From Medicago truncatula (taxonomy: Eukaryota > Streptophyta > Magnoliopsida > Fabales > Fabaceae): a stretch of 64,000 bases of DNA. Location of the stretch: the NCBI RefSeq assembly GCF_003473485.1, contig NC_053047.1, positions 14,038,001 through 14,102,000 of the forward strand, given 5' to 3'. Under the pieces are notes generated by a model. That model saw only the letters and a list, made by a program, of their open reading frames with translations. It searched no databases and was not told the DNA's origin. Both the position numbers and the translations under genes were made by a program. Positions 46,697-58,826 of the stretch are shown in pieces; positions within the stretch are counted from its first letter, which is position 1; each line of letters starts with the position of its first letter.

Positions 46697-47131
46697 CATA
46701 TTTGATATATGTTCCGCTAGAAAACTTTCTTGTGTTGGTCTAGAATAAATAATATAATATGAGCGCAAATACTATAAAGGTTAGGTTTCTCACTTCTACA
46801 TGTGGGAAAGCTCCTACCTAATACTTATCTTCAACAATAAAAAATAAATTTTGTTAGTGTTTAGTGACAAACTTGTTACTAAGTGGTCAAAGATAACCAT
46901 ATAAAAAAATCCATCAATTTTAAGCTCAACAACAACATAGTCAAATATTCCTTTATATAAAAGCAATAGTCAAAGAGCACTTATTTGTTACATTATTGGC
47001 TATTACAATGAAATTTACAAGTGATATTTTATCTTCGAGATGAAAGTTGGAGTATATTCTAAGTTACACAGTTTAAATATCCTTGATCTATAGTAAAAAA
47101 TGACGCAAAAATAGAAGCAGATGTAAACCTA

Positions 47132-47310
47132 TAGTAAAAAAGATGGTAGAAAATAGACTTGCATGGTTTGTGCATGTAAATAGAATAACTGTAGATTGTA
47201 GTAAGAAAAATAGATCGAATGAGTAGGGTCAGATCAAAAGAGATAGAAAAAGACCTATAAAAACTATAAGAGAAACTATTAAAAAAATTAGAGGACTTCC
47301 TTGTTAAGCG
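47132..47310 (+). pseudogene. LINE reverse-transcriptase C-terminal remnant
   Basis: Plus-strand frame KKMVENRLAWFVHVNRITVD, then RDRKRPIKTIRETIKKIRG, matches the ENRLRWFGHV...RGRPKKT tail seen in RTE-like plant LINE ORFs. It is short and has stops. Confidence 0.6.
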
Positions 47311-47689
47311 TCGCATTCCATGCTTTGCATATGCTTGATTTGATTTTTTTGCATTCTCTTGCTCTCTCAACAATGGTCTCCTAAACAATAGATGTGGTGG
47401 TTTTCCATTCTTTAATTAAAAAATTTAAACTAATTAAAGATAGGAAGTGGAGTTTGAAGTTGATTTATCTGCTTGCATTGAATTTAACCCTTATCATCGA
47501 CTAGAATGGGTTCAATCAGCTGAGAAAGATTCGGCTATGCTGAGTTTTACTATCTTTACTTAATCTCAACATGCATTAGACTACCTTTAATAGAAAGATT
47601 ACAAGCACAAGGAACTCACATATGATATCCTAATCACGCAACCACATTGCTTACAATTTATACCACATTCTTTTGACCGAGACGCTTCA

Positions 47690-49175
47690 TGATAAATAAA
47701 ATTTAAGTCCGTTCTGGAAACCTTATACTCTAAATTAGAATACAAAATGTTTGTCTTTGTATCTACGTTCTAAAATATTACAACTCCTTCCAAAAGATGA
47801 TTGTATCTCGCGAACTGCAACACTAGCATATTGTGCATTGCCCACCAACCTCTAGCCAAATCCCCTTTAAAATCATTCAAATATTTCTTCAATTATTTTA
47901 ATGATTGTGTTTCTAAGATGTAAGACACGGTCTGTCCATTCCCTCGCAATTTTTTCCTTCAATGGATTCCATAGTGTACTTTCAACATGGTTAAGGAACT
48001 TGTAGAACTTCTTACATACATCTCAAAATTGCACTACGGCTTCATAATATTCTACCACACTTTTCCCAAGCTTTCATGATTAACTAACTCCATGAGCTTC
48101 ACCTTAACTTCCTTCTCTTTCCCTACCAGCTCTTAGGAATCTTTCTTTGACATTCACCACTTTTACACCCCTAGATTTAACGTTGCAGATCGTCTTTCAT
48201 TTGACTTTAACATTTTTAGAAATATGAATCTGACAAACTAATGCAATAGTTTTAGTGAAAACAATGACAACAACATTCATTAGTGTGATATTCCTGTCAG
48301 TCACAATCATCTTTGGAATATTATCTTTAGACTTCATAAGATCAAGAGACATTTGTAGAACTCAAGTATGAATCTAACTCAGTGTGATATTTCATGGTCC
48401 ATAGTAGTTAACTACCGTTGAAGTTTTTTCTTTTTTAGGTTTTATATGTGAACGATAGTTAACTACCGCCGAAAAACTTGAACAGTAGTTAACTACTGTT
48501 GGAGGTACAACGGTCATTTTCATGTGTTTTTAGGCAAAACTTGATGTGAGAAAAGCAATTTTCATTTTTTTTCTAGTTTTTTAAAAGTTGGGCTAAGATA
48601 AGAATTTCAAGTTGGGCCCACTAGTACGATTTTCTATATACACCCATCTATAACCTTATCTTTGCTATATACACCCCATTTAGTAAAAATATTTTTTGGG
48701 CCCCCTACAAACATGCCCCCTTGGTAGTCACACCTCCGGCCTATGCCTAGGGTCGGACCTGGATATTCTTAGGTTCTACCATATTCCTTATTAGGTCAGC
48801 AACAATCTACTTGTCTTTCTTAGTTAATCTACCAAAAACAAGGTGACCTTACAACTTTGACTCCATCAGAAGGTTCTTCACTAGGTTAAGAATAGTTAGT
48901 GACCATTCATTTGAGTTTCTCAAATACTTCTAGGTTTCTTTGTACACACCACCCCTTTCACAAGCTAAGACTAACATAGGCAACCTTCTTCCACTATCAT
49001 GATAAAACCAACTAATCATATGACCTCTAGCTTTCAATTTCTCTTTGGTGGAAAAGTAAGGTGTTATATCCACTTCGTTATCTCCAAGTTTTGTAACACC
49101 AAAACCAACAATATTTTCTTCATAATCAACATTAGATTTCACATCAACGAAAGCTTCATCAATGTTTAATTTCAA
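47690..49175 (-). pseudogene. Degenerate FAR1-type MULE transposase
   Basis: On the minus strand, 49175-48930 gives GFGVTKLGDNEV, YFSTKEKLKARGHM and MLVLACERGG, like the N-terminal FAR1-related region of legume MULE proteins, continued by HLVFGRLTKKDKQIVADLIR. Near 48350-48180 a MULE domain piece reads MIVTDRNITLMNVV, and 48000-47700 reads FLNHVESTLWNPLKEKIARE and GRSCNILERRYK. Many stops and frame changes, plus an intervening non-matching stretch (about 48400-48720), make it a relic. No TIRs were assigned. Confidence 0.7.
48405..48530. repeat. Three TAGTTAACTAcYG palindromic words
   Basis: GTAGTTAACTACCG at 48406, TAGTTAACTACCGCC at 48457 and GTAGTTAACTACTG at 48486 lie within 95 bp. Related GACGGTTAACTC and CAATTAACAACC occur near 49575-49612. 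Confidence 0.6.
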
Positions 49176-49199
49176 TTAGATGCAATATTTGTTTTTTGC

Positions 49200-50431
49200 T
49201 CAACAAAATTATTAATCGCTTTTTTAACCATAACTATAAATAAATAGCACACCATAGAAAAAAAAAACTATATTATAAAATAATAAAATCAATTCATGCA
49301 ACACAATTTAAGTTAAAAAAAAAAAAAACTAAACCGAAACAATAGTTAATTTCCATTCCAAAATATGAAGAAAAATATTAGCAATGTATACAGGTGAAAA
49401 TATGCAATACCAATTTCTTTGTGCAAATGAGTATAGAAATCCTTTAACAATTTTGATGATTTAAGACACTCTTTTGCCAAAATAAAAAATAAAAAAATCA
49501 ACTTTTGATATGGATGGAATAGGGTGGTAAGGTGGTGAGGTTCAAGTGAACCTAGCCAGATATATGATCAACTAGAAACGACAATTAACAACCATTTATG
49601 AGCGAACGACGGTTAACTCTCTTTTAACATCGAACAATATTGAATTGTTGTTAGAGGTATTTAAGGTAATTCAAGATATTTGTAAGTAAACAATAGGTGT
49701 TTAAAAAGCAATTTTAATAAAATTGTTTGGTTTGTTATAGGAGACAAGTACCAAGCCTAGAGGAAACAAACAAAGTAGACCCAAAATAAAAATTTTGGTT
49801 TGTCATAGCAGTCCAGTACCAAGCCTAGAGGAAACAAACAAAGTAGGCCCAAAAGATTTGTAACTAAGCCCAGTTGGATGAAAGGGTTTGTTCTAAGTAA
49901 AGAGCAATCATGTGACAGAAGACGTGGGAAAATTGTATGATGCTTATATATATTTTTACTATAATTTTGTTTTAAGATTTCCTAAACTTCTTAGACTATT
50001 ACTTTTTCCACCCTATGCCCTTCTTACGCGCCTTGTAAAAATTACAAAATAGTCCTTCAGAAAATCTAATCCGAAATATATGAAATCTTGTCACTTCGAA
50101 GTATAAAAGGAAGTTCACCCCTCATTTTACAGTTTCACTTTTTACTCTCTCTCCCTCCGCCACACACACCCCCCCCCCCCCCCCCCCCCAAATTGCAAAG
50201 ATATGTCCAAAATTGGAGTTTATTTACTCAAAAGGACCGCATTTCAACCCTTGACAAAAATCAAATGGAAGGTAAGTTGATTTGTCCATGCATGCAAGTT
50301 AATTATTCTGTTTTTTTTTTCTTCTGCACTGAAGCAATCCAGATTTCGTTTTCCGTACAAGATTGTTGCAGTCCGGTAAATAAAATCCAGAAACACCCAG
50401 TATGATTTTTGATCTTCTGTTCTTTGCTGTG
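49200..50431. other. Intergenic; possible abandoned gene start near 50.1 kb
   Basis: Mostly A/T-rich. A 57-bp word (AAGCCTAGAGGAAACAAACA) repeats at about 49754 and 49815. A TATA-like GAAGTATAAAAGGA (50098) and an ATGGAAGGTAAGT start-plus-donor at about 50263 look gene-like but lead to nothing recognisable. A run of 21 C bases is at 50169-50189. Confidence 0.4.
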
Positions 50432-53400
50432 TGTTATACCCTGATTTTGGACCTAAAAATACTCATTCAAATTTATTTTCTACCACTGATATTTGTCAAT
50501 TTGCTGTTGTTTTACTCCGAACCTTTACTCTCTTTTCATCTGCATATTTTACTGTCTCTGTCTCAAAGTATGTTCAATCATGATTTTCTTGCATAAAGCT
50601 ATCCAAAGTGTTTTTCTTGCATTACAAGTCATTTGAAAAACTCTTTGAATCATTGCATTACTTTTCTTGCATTTTATTTCAAAAAATCATACAAAAAGGG
50701 TATTTTGGTCATTTCCTGCAGTGGAACCCATTTTAGTCCCTGTAACTGTCTCTGAGTCTTTCTAACTTGTTTGTACAAATCATTGTTGAATCTCTTTTTA
50801 AAATCATTTCAAAATCGCATTTGAGTCAGTTTGGGTCAGTTTAGTCCCTAGGGGCATTTTGGTCTTTTCCTGTCAAAATTTCGACAGGGAGGTATTTTAA
50901 AATACCTCATGTCGGTAATTGGTTCGTTTTAGTCCTTTTGTTGATTTTATTTTTTGTTTCACTTTACGTTTTTTTTCAAATTACCAATTTTTATCCAATT
51001 TTATTTTAACTTGCATTTTAGTCCAATACTTTTTAAAATTGCATTTTTAGTCCTTTTTCTTATTTTGCAGATTAGTCCTCATATTAACTTTTTTGCAGAT
51101 TAGTCCATAAGTCCAAAACGGTCCAGATGTCATTTTTTCATTGGTTCTCAGATACACATGGCAGGCTATAAATAGTAAATGTGTCAGATCCATCACAATC
51201 AGTCAGAAAAATCAGAATCAATCACAATCACTCTCAAACAGAATCTTTTTCTCTCTCTCATCCATAACAGAATCAAAACAGAAAAAAAAACTCAGAAAAA
51301 GAGGAAGAACACCAAGAACACCTCATCACCAAAATCAACAGATCTAAACCGGATCTGCTCAGAATCAGCTCCAACCACCACAAAATCAACAAATCCGAAC
51401 CGGATTCACTCAAAACCACCGCGAATCACCACATCAACACCAAAACGTACCGGATTTTCGAGCAAAAACAACACCAACGGAGGGTATAGCGCGCGCGAAA
51501 GAGAAGAGGAGGATTCGAAGTTTTTCCGAAGATTTTTCTCCGTTTCACGACAGAGGTAACGCATTTCTCTCCTCTTTTTCTCCGTTTTCGCGCGCATATG
51601 TAGTGTAAAAAAGGTGTGAAAAAGTTTGTTACGGATATGTATTTGTAGATCTAGGCGTGTACGTTCGGATTTTGAAAATTTTGAGGCCGGATTCGGACAC
51701 TAGAGAGAAAAGGATATCTAGATCCGTAGTTTTTTTTTTTTAAAAAGTGTGAAAAATTTTCAAAGAAAAAATGTAGATCTAGTCCGAATCGCTCCGTTCT
51801 CGCTAAAACTAACGCCGGATTTGTGTAGAGGAGGTGGTGACGGAACTTTTGATGTAAAAATTTTAAAAAAAAAAAGAAGTTTGAATTTTCCGGCGCGGTG
51901 GCGCCGCCGCCGGAAACCGGCCGGCCGCCGCGCCGGAATCACCACCACCACCCACCTTCGCCGGCGGGATTTTTAGAGAGAAGGGAGAGCTTCTCTCTCT
52001 AAGTGTGACTTAGAGAGAGAAGAAGAAGAGGTTTGTGTGGTTTTTTGTGGGAAATTCCTTTTTATACTCCCTCCGTTCCCACGCGCGCGCGTGCGTGCTC
52101 TTGTTGTGTTCCCTCGCTCTGTGAACCGTCAGATCTGGATTGTTCCAAGATCTGATGGCTGCTGTGTGTGTTGATTTTGAATCCTGTGTGTGACTTTTTG
52201 TGTGGAATATGGTATATCTTCTGTTTGAACCGTTAGATCTTTGATCTAACGGTCACTGTGCTTCCTGCAATTTTACACTATCTTTTGTGCTCTTTTTTGG
52301 ACCCTTGGATCTTTGATCCAGTGGCTGTGATGTGATCTTGGGAGTTAGATCTGGACCTCTGGATTCATCCAACGGTCCAGATTAAATCCTGCTGAGCCTC
52401 TTTTTAATTGCTTTTTAATTGTGTTTTTAAATACCTTTTTTACACTTTCTTGGTGTTTTATGCTTCTAAAAAATTTCTAAAAATATTTCCCTATCATTTT
52501 AATTTTTCTTCTAAGTATTAGAATTTATTTGCTTATTTTTGCGTTTATTTTCTTTACTTTGTTCTTTTAATTTTTGCTCATTAAATTCCATATATGTTCT
52601 TGATGCATTTTTTTACATATTGTGATATTTTTGCATGTGAAATAATGTGTGAAAATATCTCTAGGAATATGATATAATGCTTGGCTTGTGTGTACTCTTA
52701 TGATCCTCACATTGTAGTTTAAATTCAAACCTTTCAAAAATGGCTATAATGAGGGAATTATAGGTCATATGCATGTATGAGTGTTATACCTAAATTCTAG
52801 GTGTATTTTTACTACTTTGTTTCATTGCATTATTTTCTTTCTCTTGTGCTATTCAATTCTATATTGCTTGCATTTTTTTTATCATTTTGTACTTGTGTTA
52901 CTAACTCTTATGCTTCATATCTCACTCATTCCATAAGCACCTAATCTTTGTACCCTCATTGCTCCTAGTTTAGGTTTTCTTTTTGTATTCATTTCTATGC
53001 CAATTGGTTTGTAATAAATTTAGTTAGTTTAGTTTAGTTTACATTCTTGCAAGACCATAGCATGTATCTAGGACTCAATGTAAAGGACTATGGACACTAT
53101 AAGTGATGTACACCGACACAAGCACCGACACATGCACACACCCCACATGGATATTCTAGATGCATGATTAGGGAATGTATGTTTAGATGCATGCTTAGGT
53201 TTTATAATGCTTAGACAAAAAATCATTTTCCCAAAAAATGTGAATAACCTCACTTGAAAACCCTTTTTCCAAAAAAATAGGAGTCAAAACTCCTCATTTT
53301 CCTTTTACTTTCTTAAAAAAATATCTTAATGAATTTTAATCATACTTAGACTTCATTTTGCAAAATGACTAATTCCACCTCACATTTTCCAAATCTCATG

Positions 53401-53854
53401 CCCTTGAGGCCTCTCATCTCTATTCTTCAAAAATTCCTTTTTCAAACTTAAAATCAACCAACAAAAACAAAAACAATTTTTGAGAACGAACTACGATTGG
53501 TTTTGATCCCTTAAAAGGGTACGTAGGCAATGAGTCAAAACTCCTCCAAGCCAAATAAAAATAAGATCTCAATCATCTTCTCTCCCCCATTCTTCACTCA
53601 AATAAAACTTCTTTTCTTTCAATAAGTAGGCAATAAAAATAAAGCGTAGAAATAAACTTAGGAGAACGGTTCTTATGGAGTACCATAATCGCTTCGGGTG
53701 CCTAACACCTTCCCGTAGTGAAAACGACCCCCGAACTTCGAATCTAAGGGTTTTTTTTTCTCAATTTTGCCCTTCCCAAGAAAAAATAGAGAATATCAAA
53801 GATTGAAAGGTTCAAGCCTAATTAATGACTTGACACCCGAAAATCGCGATAACA
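50432..53854 (+). mobile_element. Solo LTR, probably Ty3/Gypsy Ogre-like
   Basis: Starts TGTTATACCCTGATTTTGG and ends ATCGCGATAACA, flanked by the 5-bp TSD CTGTG at 50427-50431 and 53855-53859. Length 3423 bp. It has a promoter-like GGCTATAAATAG (TATA at 51167), a G/C-rich patch at 51880-51965, repeated CCGTTAGATC/GATCTAACGG words near 52125-52380, and the GATTGGTTTTGATCCCTTAA...GGGTACGTAGGCAATG and GGGTGCCTAACACCTTCCC phrases that I associate with legume Ogre-type LTRs. Nothing internal follows, and the TSD is intact, so it arose by LTR-LTR recombination. The boundaries are well supported; the family name is recall. Confidence 0.82.
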
Positions 53855-53945
53855 CTGTGTTTGCCTACTAATTTGATTACCCTAATATGCATGTTACATA
53901 AGGTTACCCTAAGGGTGGCAATGCATGCTTCCCGTAGAAGATAGC

Positions 53946-55985
53946 ATCTCCAACGGGCGGAGGAGGATTGCATTCGTCTGAGGCGTCGGGGTGGCAGGGC
54001 ACGTCGTATTGAAGTCGAGCCTCAGCCGGAACATGAGCAAGAGTATGATGAGATGGACGTGCAGCAACAACAGCAAATGGATGAGGAGCTTGAGGCAATG
54101 GGGAAGCGTGTGGTGGTGCCATACCCTGAGCCTCTTGATGACTATCCTGGTGGCCCACACGACACTTCCCTGCTGTGGAGGTACCATGTGCACGTGGCCA
54201 GGAAGGCGTCTGAGGGCGAGGTATTAAATAATGTTAAACTTCCTATAATACGTTGTTAATCTTTGTGAAAATGATGTTTATGTATTGTTAAACTACCCAT
54301 TTTGTAAAGCCATGATTGTAAATAGTTGTTAATATTTGTGAAACTGATGTTTATGTATTGTTAAATTGTTGAATTGCCATGTTTTGTAAAGTCAAGAGTG
54401 TAAGCTGATGTTCTTAATTATTTGCAGTGACGTGGCAATTTAAAATGCATCAACGATGGAAAGAAGATAGAAGCGATATATGATAAACATTCCATCCCTA
54501 TCATGGCTGCACGGTGGTGACATGACAAAATTGCAGGGCACCGATCTTTCTTGGTTTAGGATACCAACTACAGACTGATTGACCACGGTCTGATTTTTGC
54601 ATTTGTGGAGAGGTGACAGTGGCACTTGATGATGTGTCCTATTTGCTGCATTTCCCAATTGATGGCATGCTTCTGTCCCATGAAGGAATGACAAGGGACG
54701 ATGCGGTGGAAATGATGATGCAGTATTTGGGTTGTGATCCAGGTGATGCTGTTGTTGAGGTGACTCCTAACAGAGGTGCACATTGTCGATTTAGCTACTT
54801 GAGGAGGATTTTCAAGGATCGTCTTTTGCAGCAGTTGGAGTTGGAGAATGAGTATGGTGTGACTCAGGAGGTACGGGGGTTGTGGGACCAGGTTGTCCGC
54901 ATATATTTGTTATACTTGATCGGGATCACTCTCTTCACTGACAAGAGCCAAACTGCTATGGATGTTGTCTACCTGAGGTACTTTAGAGACCTTGATGTTG
55001 TTGCTGAATTTGCATGGGGAGCTGCGGCACTAGCTCACCTCTATAGGAAGCTTAACAATGTTGCACATTGAAACTGCGGTCAGGTGTCAGGATATCTGAC
55101 TTTGTTGCACATATAAATTAAAAATTATATTATATATTTTTTAAATGTAAATGTTTATTATTTGTATATTATGTGGTTGTCATCAATGCAGGCTTGGCTG
55201 TATCAACACTTCCAAGGTATGGGAAGCGGGGATGCCTGGAAAGGATATCGGGAGAATTGATTTTTGTACCACATGTTGGTTTGGGTACACCAAACGAGTA
55301 TAGAAACCATCTGGATGGGCTGGATATGAGTGGCGTTGTGATACACCCCTATAGAGATCATCGTCAGGCATGTTCGATTGAGCGGGTCAGCATTTACTCT
55401 CGATGGCTCAGATACGGCCCCCACATAGTGAGATATCTGTCGGAACGGGTGCTTCGTTAGTTTGAGAGGGTTCAAACCCGAGACATCCCAATGAGAGTGC
55501 ACCTGCACAGATTACCTTGGGGGAGATCACACTCCTCTTTCAGCGTTCTTTTGATTATGCGCTGACACCTGAGCAGTTGGGATATTATTTAGTTTATGGT
55601 GTGGAGGAAGTAGAGGGGTACATCCAGTGGTTTTTTTACCGGTCTCATCCACGCATGATTCTTCCCGACATGCCGTTACCGATGCCGAGGCCACTAGAGC
55701 GTGAGGTCATGGATGAGGTTGCTGCTCAGAAGGATGGAGAGCATGGGTTTCTAGAACTTCGCGGAAAGTTGGGCCGTATCAGAGACTTTGTGTAATTTAT
55801 TATGTTGAGTGGTGAGGTTGAGCAAGGGTCGGAAGCATGGTGACTTTTGGAGGAGATATTGGGAGAGGTGCATGTTAGGAAGATTTACCGTCGTCGGCAA
55901 ATTGTTCGGGGTGGCAGGGGTGGTGGCAGAAGTGGCGGCAGAGGTGGTGCAGGGGTGACAAGGGTGGTGGTGCTACGGGTGTAGT
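53946..55985 (+). pseudogene. PMD-domain gene relic (second PMD locus)
   Basis: Plus strand. The first block (53946-54221) encodes RLRRRGGRARRIEVEPQPEH, a Gln-rich stretch, then PGGPHDTSLLWRYHVHVARK and donor GTATTA. The second, after TTTGCAG at about 54427, gives CINDGKKIEAIYDKHSIPIM with a stop (TGA) soon after, FAFVERW, then a deletion. 54613-55071 gives TVALDDVSYLLHFPIDGMLL, RGAHCRFSYLRRIFKDRLLQ and YFRDLDVVAEFAWGAAALAH, characteristic of the PMD family. The third (55190-55795) is frameshifted but ends with LTPEQLGYYLVYGVEEVEGY; an Arg/Gly-rich tail closes at about 55985. Several stops, frameshifts and a missing segment mean it is not functional. It starts under 100 bp from the solo LTR. 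Confidence 0.75.
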
Positions 55986-56225
55986 CATATGATGATTATG
56001 TTATGTTGTTATTTAAGCTTTTTTAGTTTGATTTTATTTTGTAACCGGTACATTTGATGGTTTGTTTGTAACATTGACATTTTTATTTTATTTTAATTTG
56101 AAGTTCAGTTCTGTTTAATTTGTGCTCTGTTCTATTGAACTTGTGTATGTGTATGTCGTTTAGAGCGAGAAAAATGACAAGTTTCAGCCAAAACAGACAA
56201 GTCTGTCTGTGTGCTGATACAATAC

Positions 56226-56490
56226 TGATTATATAATCCTGAACGTTTAAACACATTCCGGATTATATAATCCGGAAAAATCACTTTTTCACCCTAGTAC
56301 TTGACTTTTAACCGGGTTTTTAACTCATTTCGGTTTATATAATTTGTAATGTGTAAAAAGGTTCGAGATTATATAATCCGGAATGATCCTTTACTAATTT
56401 TCATTCAGATCTTTTGGGGTGATTGAAGCTCAAAATGGCTCGAATTTTTTCGGATTTTATTTTTCGAATGGTGTTCGGATTATATAATTC
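56226..56490. repeat. Cluster of GATTATATAATCCGGA words with a 22-bp palindrome
   Basis: A perfect 22-bp palindrome at 56256-56277 has the half-site TTCCGGATTAT. Related words lie at about 56226 (GATTATATAATCCTGAAC), 56331 (GGTTTATATAATTTG), 56368 (GATTATATAATCCGGAATG) and 56476 (GGATTATATAATTCAG). Five copies in 265 bp downstream of the PMD relic. Confidence 0.75.
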
Positions 56491-56530
56491 AGACTAGAGG
56501 TATTTTTGTAAAAAATAGGACGCGCAAGAA

Positions 56531-57992
56531 TTTCATAGAATGCAAAAAATAATAGTCAACTTATTATCTAGGTGTCCTTTGATACTTATCTGAAAGGGAC
56601 TCCAATGAACCCCAATAACTCAAATCAGCCAACCAATAATCACTTTCTTTACTTTTTTGTGGTTAGAATTTAAAGATTTTTTTTTTTTTTTAAGAGTAGA
56701 ATTTAAAGACCTGATGCCTTCTTATATTAGGTATCAAAATTCTACTTGTATTCATATGAATCTTACCCAAAAAACACTAGAGTCCATCTTATCAATGTTA
56801 ATGCATGACTTAAATTAAGGAATACATTCTTTAAACTCTAAAACTTCATACCCTCGATCATAATTTGATTTGATAGTCAAATTGTTAGCATCTACATAAC
56901 CTTTTTAATTAATATATGTTTTTCTTTCTAAAAATGGTATCCATTACATTAGATGGAATGAGTCTCTTTTAGCTTAACCAAAGTCATGAATTCGAGTCCA
57001 ATTTTAGACATACAGCAGCGTTAAAACTCTTAGGGTAAGGTTGCCGTCTATTTGATTCCCACAATGTTTGAAGGATTAGTCTTCACAGTCATGTGCAGAG
57101 ATGTTGGTTTAAAAAAAAATTGATATATGGAAAAAAAATCAGTTGAATAACATTTTTTTAATCAATAATTTTTTTGGATCAATTCCTTATACTTAACACT
57201 CTCAAGCATTCCTCTTTCAACATAATGTCTTAAAAGAATTAGAGAATCACTGTCTGAATTTTCTTAGCCTACCTCTTCAACCGATGTTTAACTTGGACAA
57301 CACTTCTTTTCTCGTGGAACGCAAGATTAAATAAATGGACATAAAAAAACTAAAAATCCTGACAAGCCTTGTCGTGATCCTTGGACAAAATAATTTGGAA
57401 ATATCTTTGATGATATAATTGCTTACGTTACTGGTCACTTTCACCGTTATGAGAATATTTATTTTTTAAAGGGAAGGACGAAAGTATTTTGTAAGGTGCA
57501 CTATTTGTGTTTGAGAATAACACTACTTTTTCTTAAGAAAAAAAAATAACACTATTTTTTCTTAAGAAAAAAAAAAAAAGCATTACTTAGTTTTGATAAA
57601 AAAAATATAGTTAAGAGTGTTAACAAAATGAATTTAATTAGTATAATGTATAATTATTTTACACACAAATTAGATGATATTGGTAGTTAAGATCAAACGG
57701 TCGGTAGCCGTGTAAAAAAATTCAAATCTGAATATATGTCCATCATCAGTAATTAGAATTTTGAATTGAGTGTAACTTAACTCTAAAATTGACTTGTAAG
57801 ATAAATATTGTCGTCACTTATAAAAACACTAACATTGTTTTCATTTTATATTGGATATCCGCTCCAAAGAACAGACTACTATGTATACCAATCCCACTGA
57901 CGCCGGTGGTATAAATGGGTCCCACATAATACATTATATTATTTTATACTTTTCAATTATTTAAAACACTCAACTATATTTTCTAAAGGATT
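56531..57992. other. Intergenic, nothing recognised
   Basis: A/T-rich with a T tract at about 56670-56690 and a short direct repeat (ACACTA..TTTTTCTTAAGAAAAAA, near 57520-57575). No coding frame supported. Confidence 0.4.
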
Positions 57993-58268
57993 TATTAAGT
58001 TTTTAGTCCCTATAAATATTCATAGTTTTATTTTTAGTACCTACAAAATAAAATCACACTTTTTAGTCCCTGTAAAATTTTCCTCAAATATTTTAGGGAC
58101 AAAAAATGTTGATGAATTTTTTTTACAGGGATTAAAATTGATGATGAAAATTTTTATAGGGACTAAAAAATGTTGATGGAAAATTTTTCAGGAATTAAAA
58201 ACTGTGATTTTATTTTGTAGGGATTAAAAACAAAATTCTGAATATTTATAGAGATCATATACTTAATT
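57993..58268. mobile_element. Foldback MITE (TTTTTAGTCCCTATAAATAT arms)
   Basis: The left arm TTTTTAGTCCCTATAAATATTC...CAAAATAAAATCACA is mirrored by the right arm TGTGATTTTATTTTGTAGGG...AATATTTATAGAGATC. Arms are about 120 bp around a short centre, so it could fold almost completely. It is about 560 bp upstream of UGT copy 2. Confidence 0.65.
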
Positions 58269-58771
58269 AACCATTTTCTAAATATTCATACCACTCTACT
58301 AAAACTTTAAAGTGGATCCCACAAAATCCCACCATATACCTCACAATTGTATTTTATATTAATATATAACATCCTTTCAAAATCATAATTTAATTTTATA
58401 ATTATTTATAAATTCAACAATGCCAAATTGTCAAATTTCCTTACTATAATGATGCTCTTAGGATCCAAACATACACCATCAAGCCAACTCCTGGCGGTGA
58501 CATTAAGACTCTTAACACACAACAATTGGTTTGTAATGTCCCAATTATGACCTAATAATAGGTGACACAACATATTTGAAATAGATAGACTCTAGTACCA
58601 TGATAGAATATTTTTTTTTAAGAAGTTAGGTTAACCCACCTAAATTGACATATAAATAATTGAACCTAAAATTTTGATGATGAGTACATTCTCAGATCCA
58701 AAACCAATACCACCAGGCCCGTCACAGTAAAGTACTATCTAGAAGTTCAATTGCTTATTGTGTGTGTGAGT

Positions 58772-58780
58772 GTATATAAA
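58772..58780 (+). promoter_or_regulatory. TATA box of UGT copy 2
   Basis: TATATAAAT, 47-55 bases before the ATG at 58827, giving a very short leader. Confidence 0.55.
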
Positions 58781-58826
58781 TTCAGTTGTAGCCAAAGAAA
58801 ATCCAGAGGAAGATAGAGAGAGTAAG

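Noticed and set aside
47059-47388. 109-residue reverse-strand frame
   Set aside because: The plus strand in this interval matches a LINE C-terminus; the reverse frame is its shadow.
50088-50405. Open frame across the poly-C run
   Set aside because: Proline-rich residues come from the C tract; no homology, start context or conserved downstream exon.
51141-51976. Several overlapping frames in the G/C-rich zone
   Set aside because: They lie inside the solo LTR leader region and are mutually overlapping low-complexity translations.
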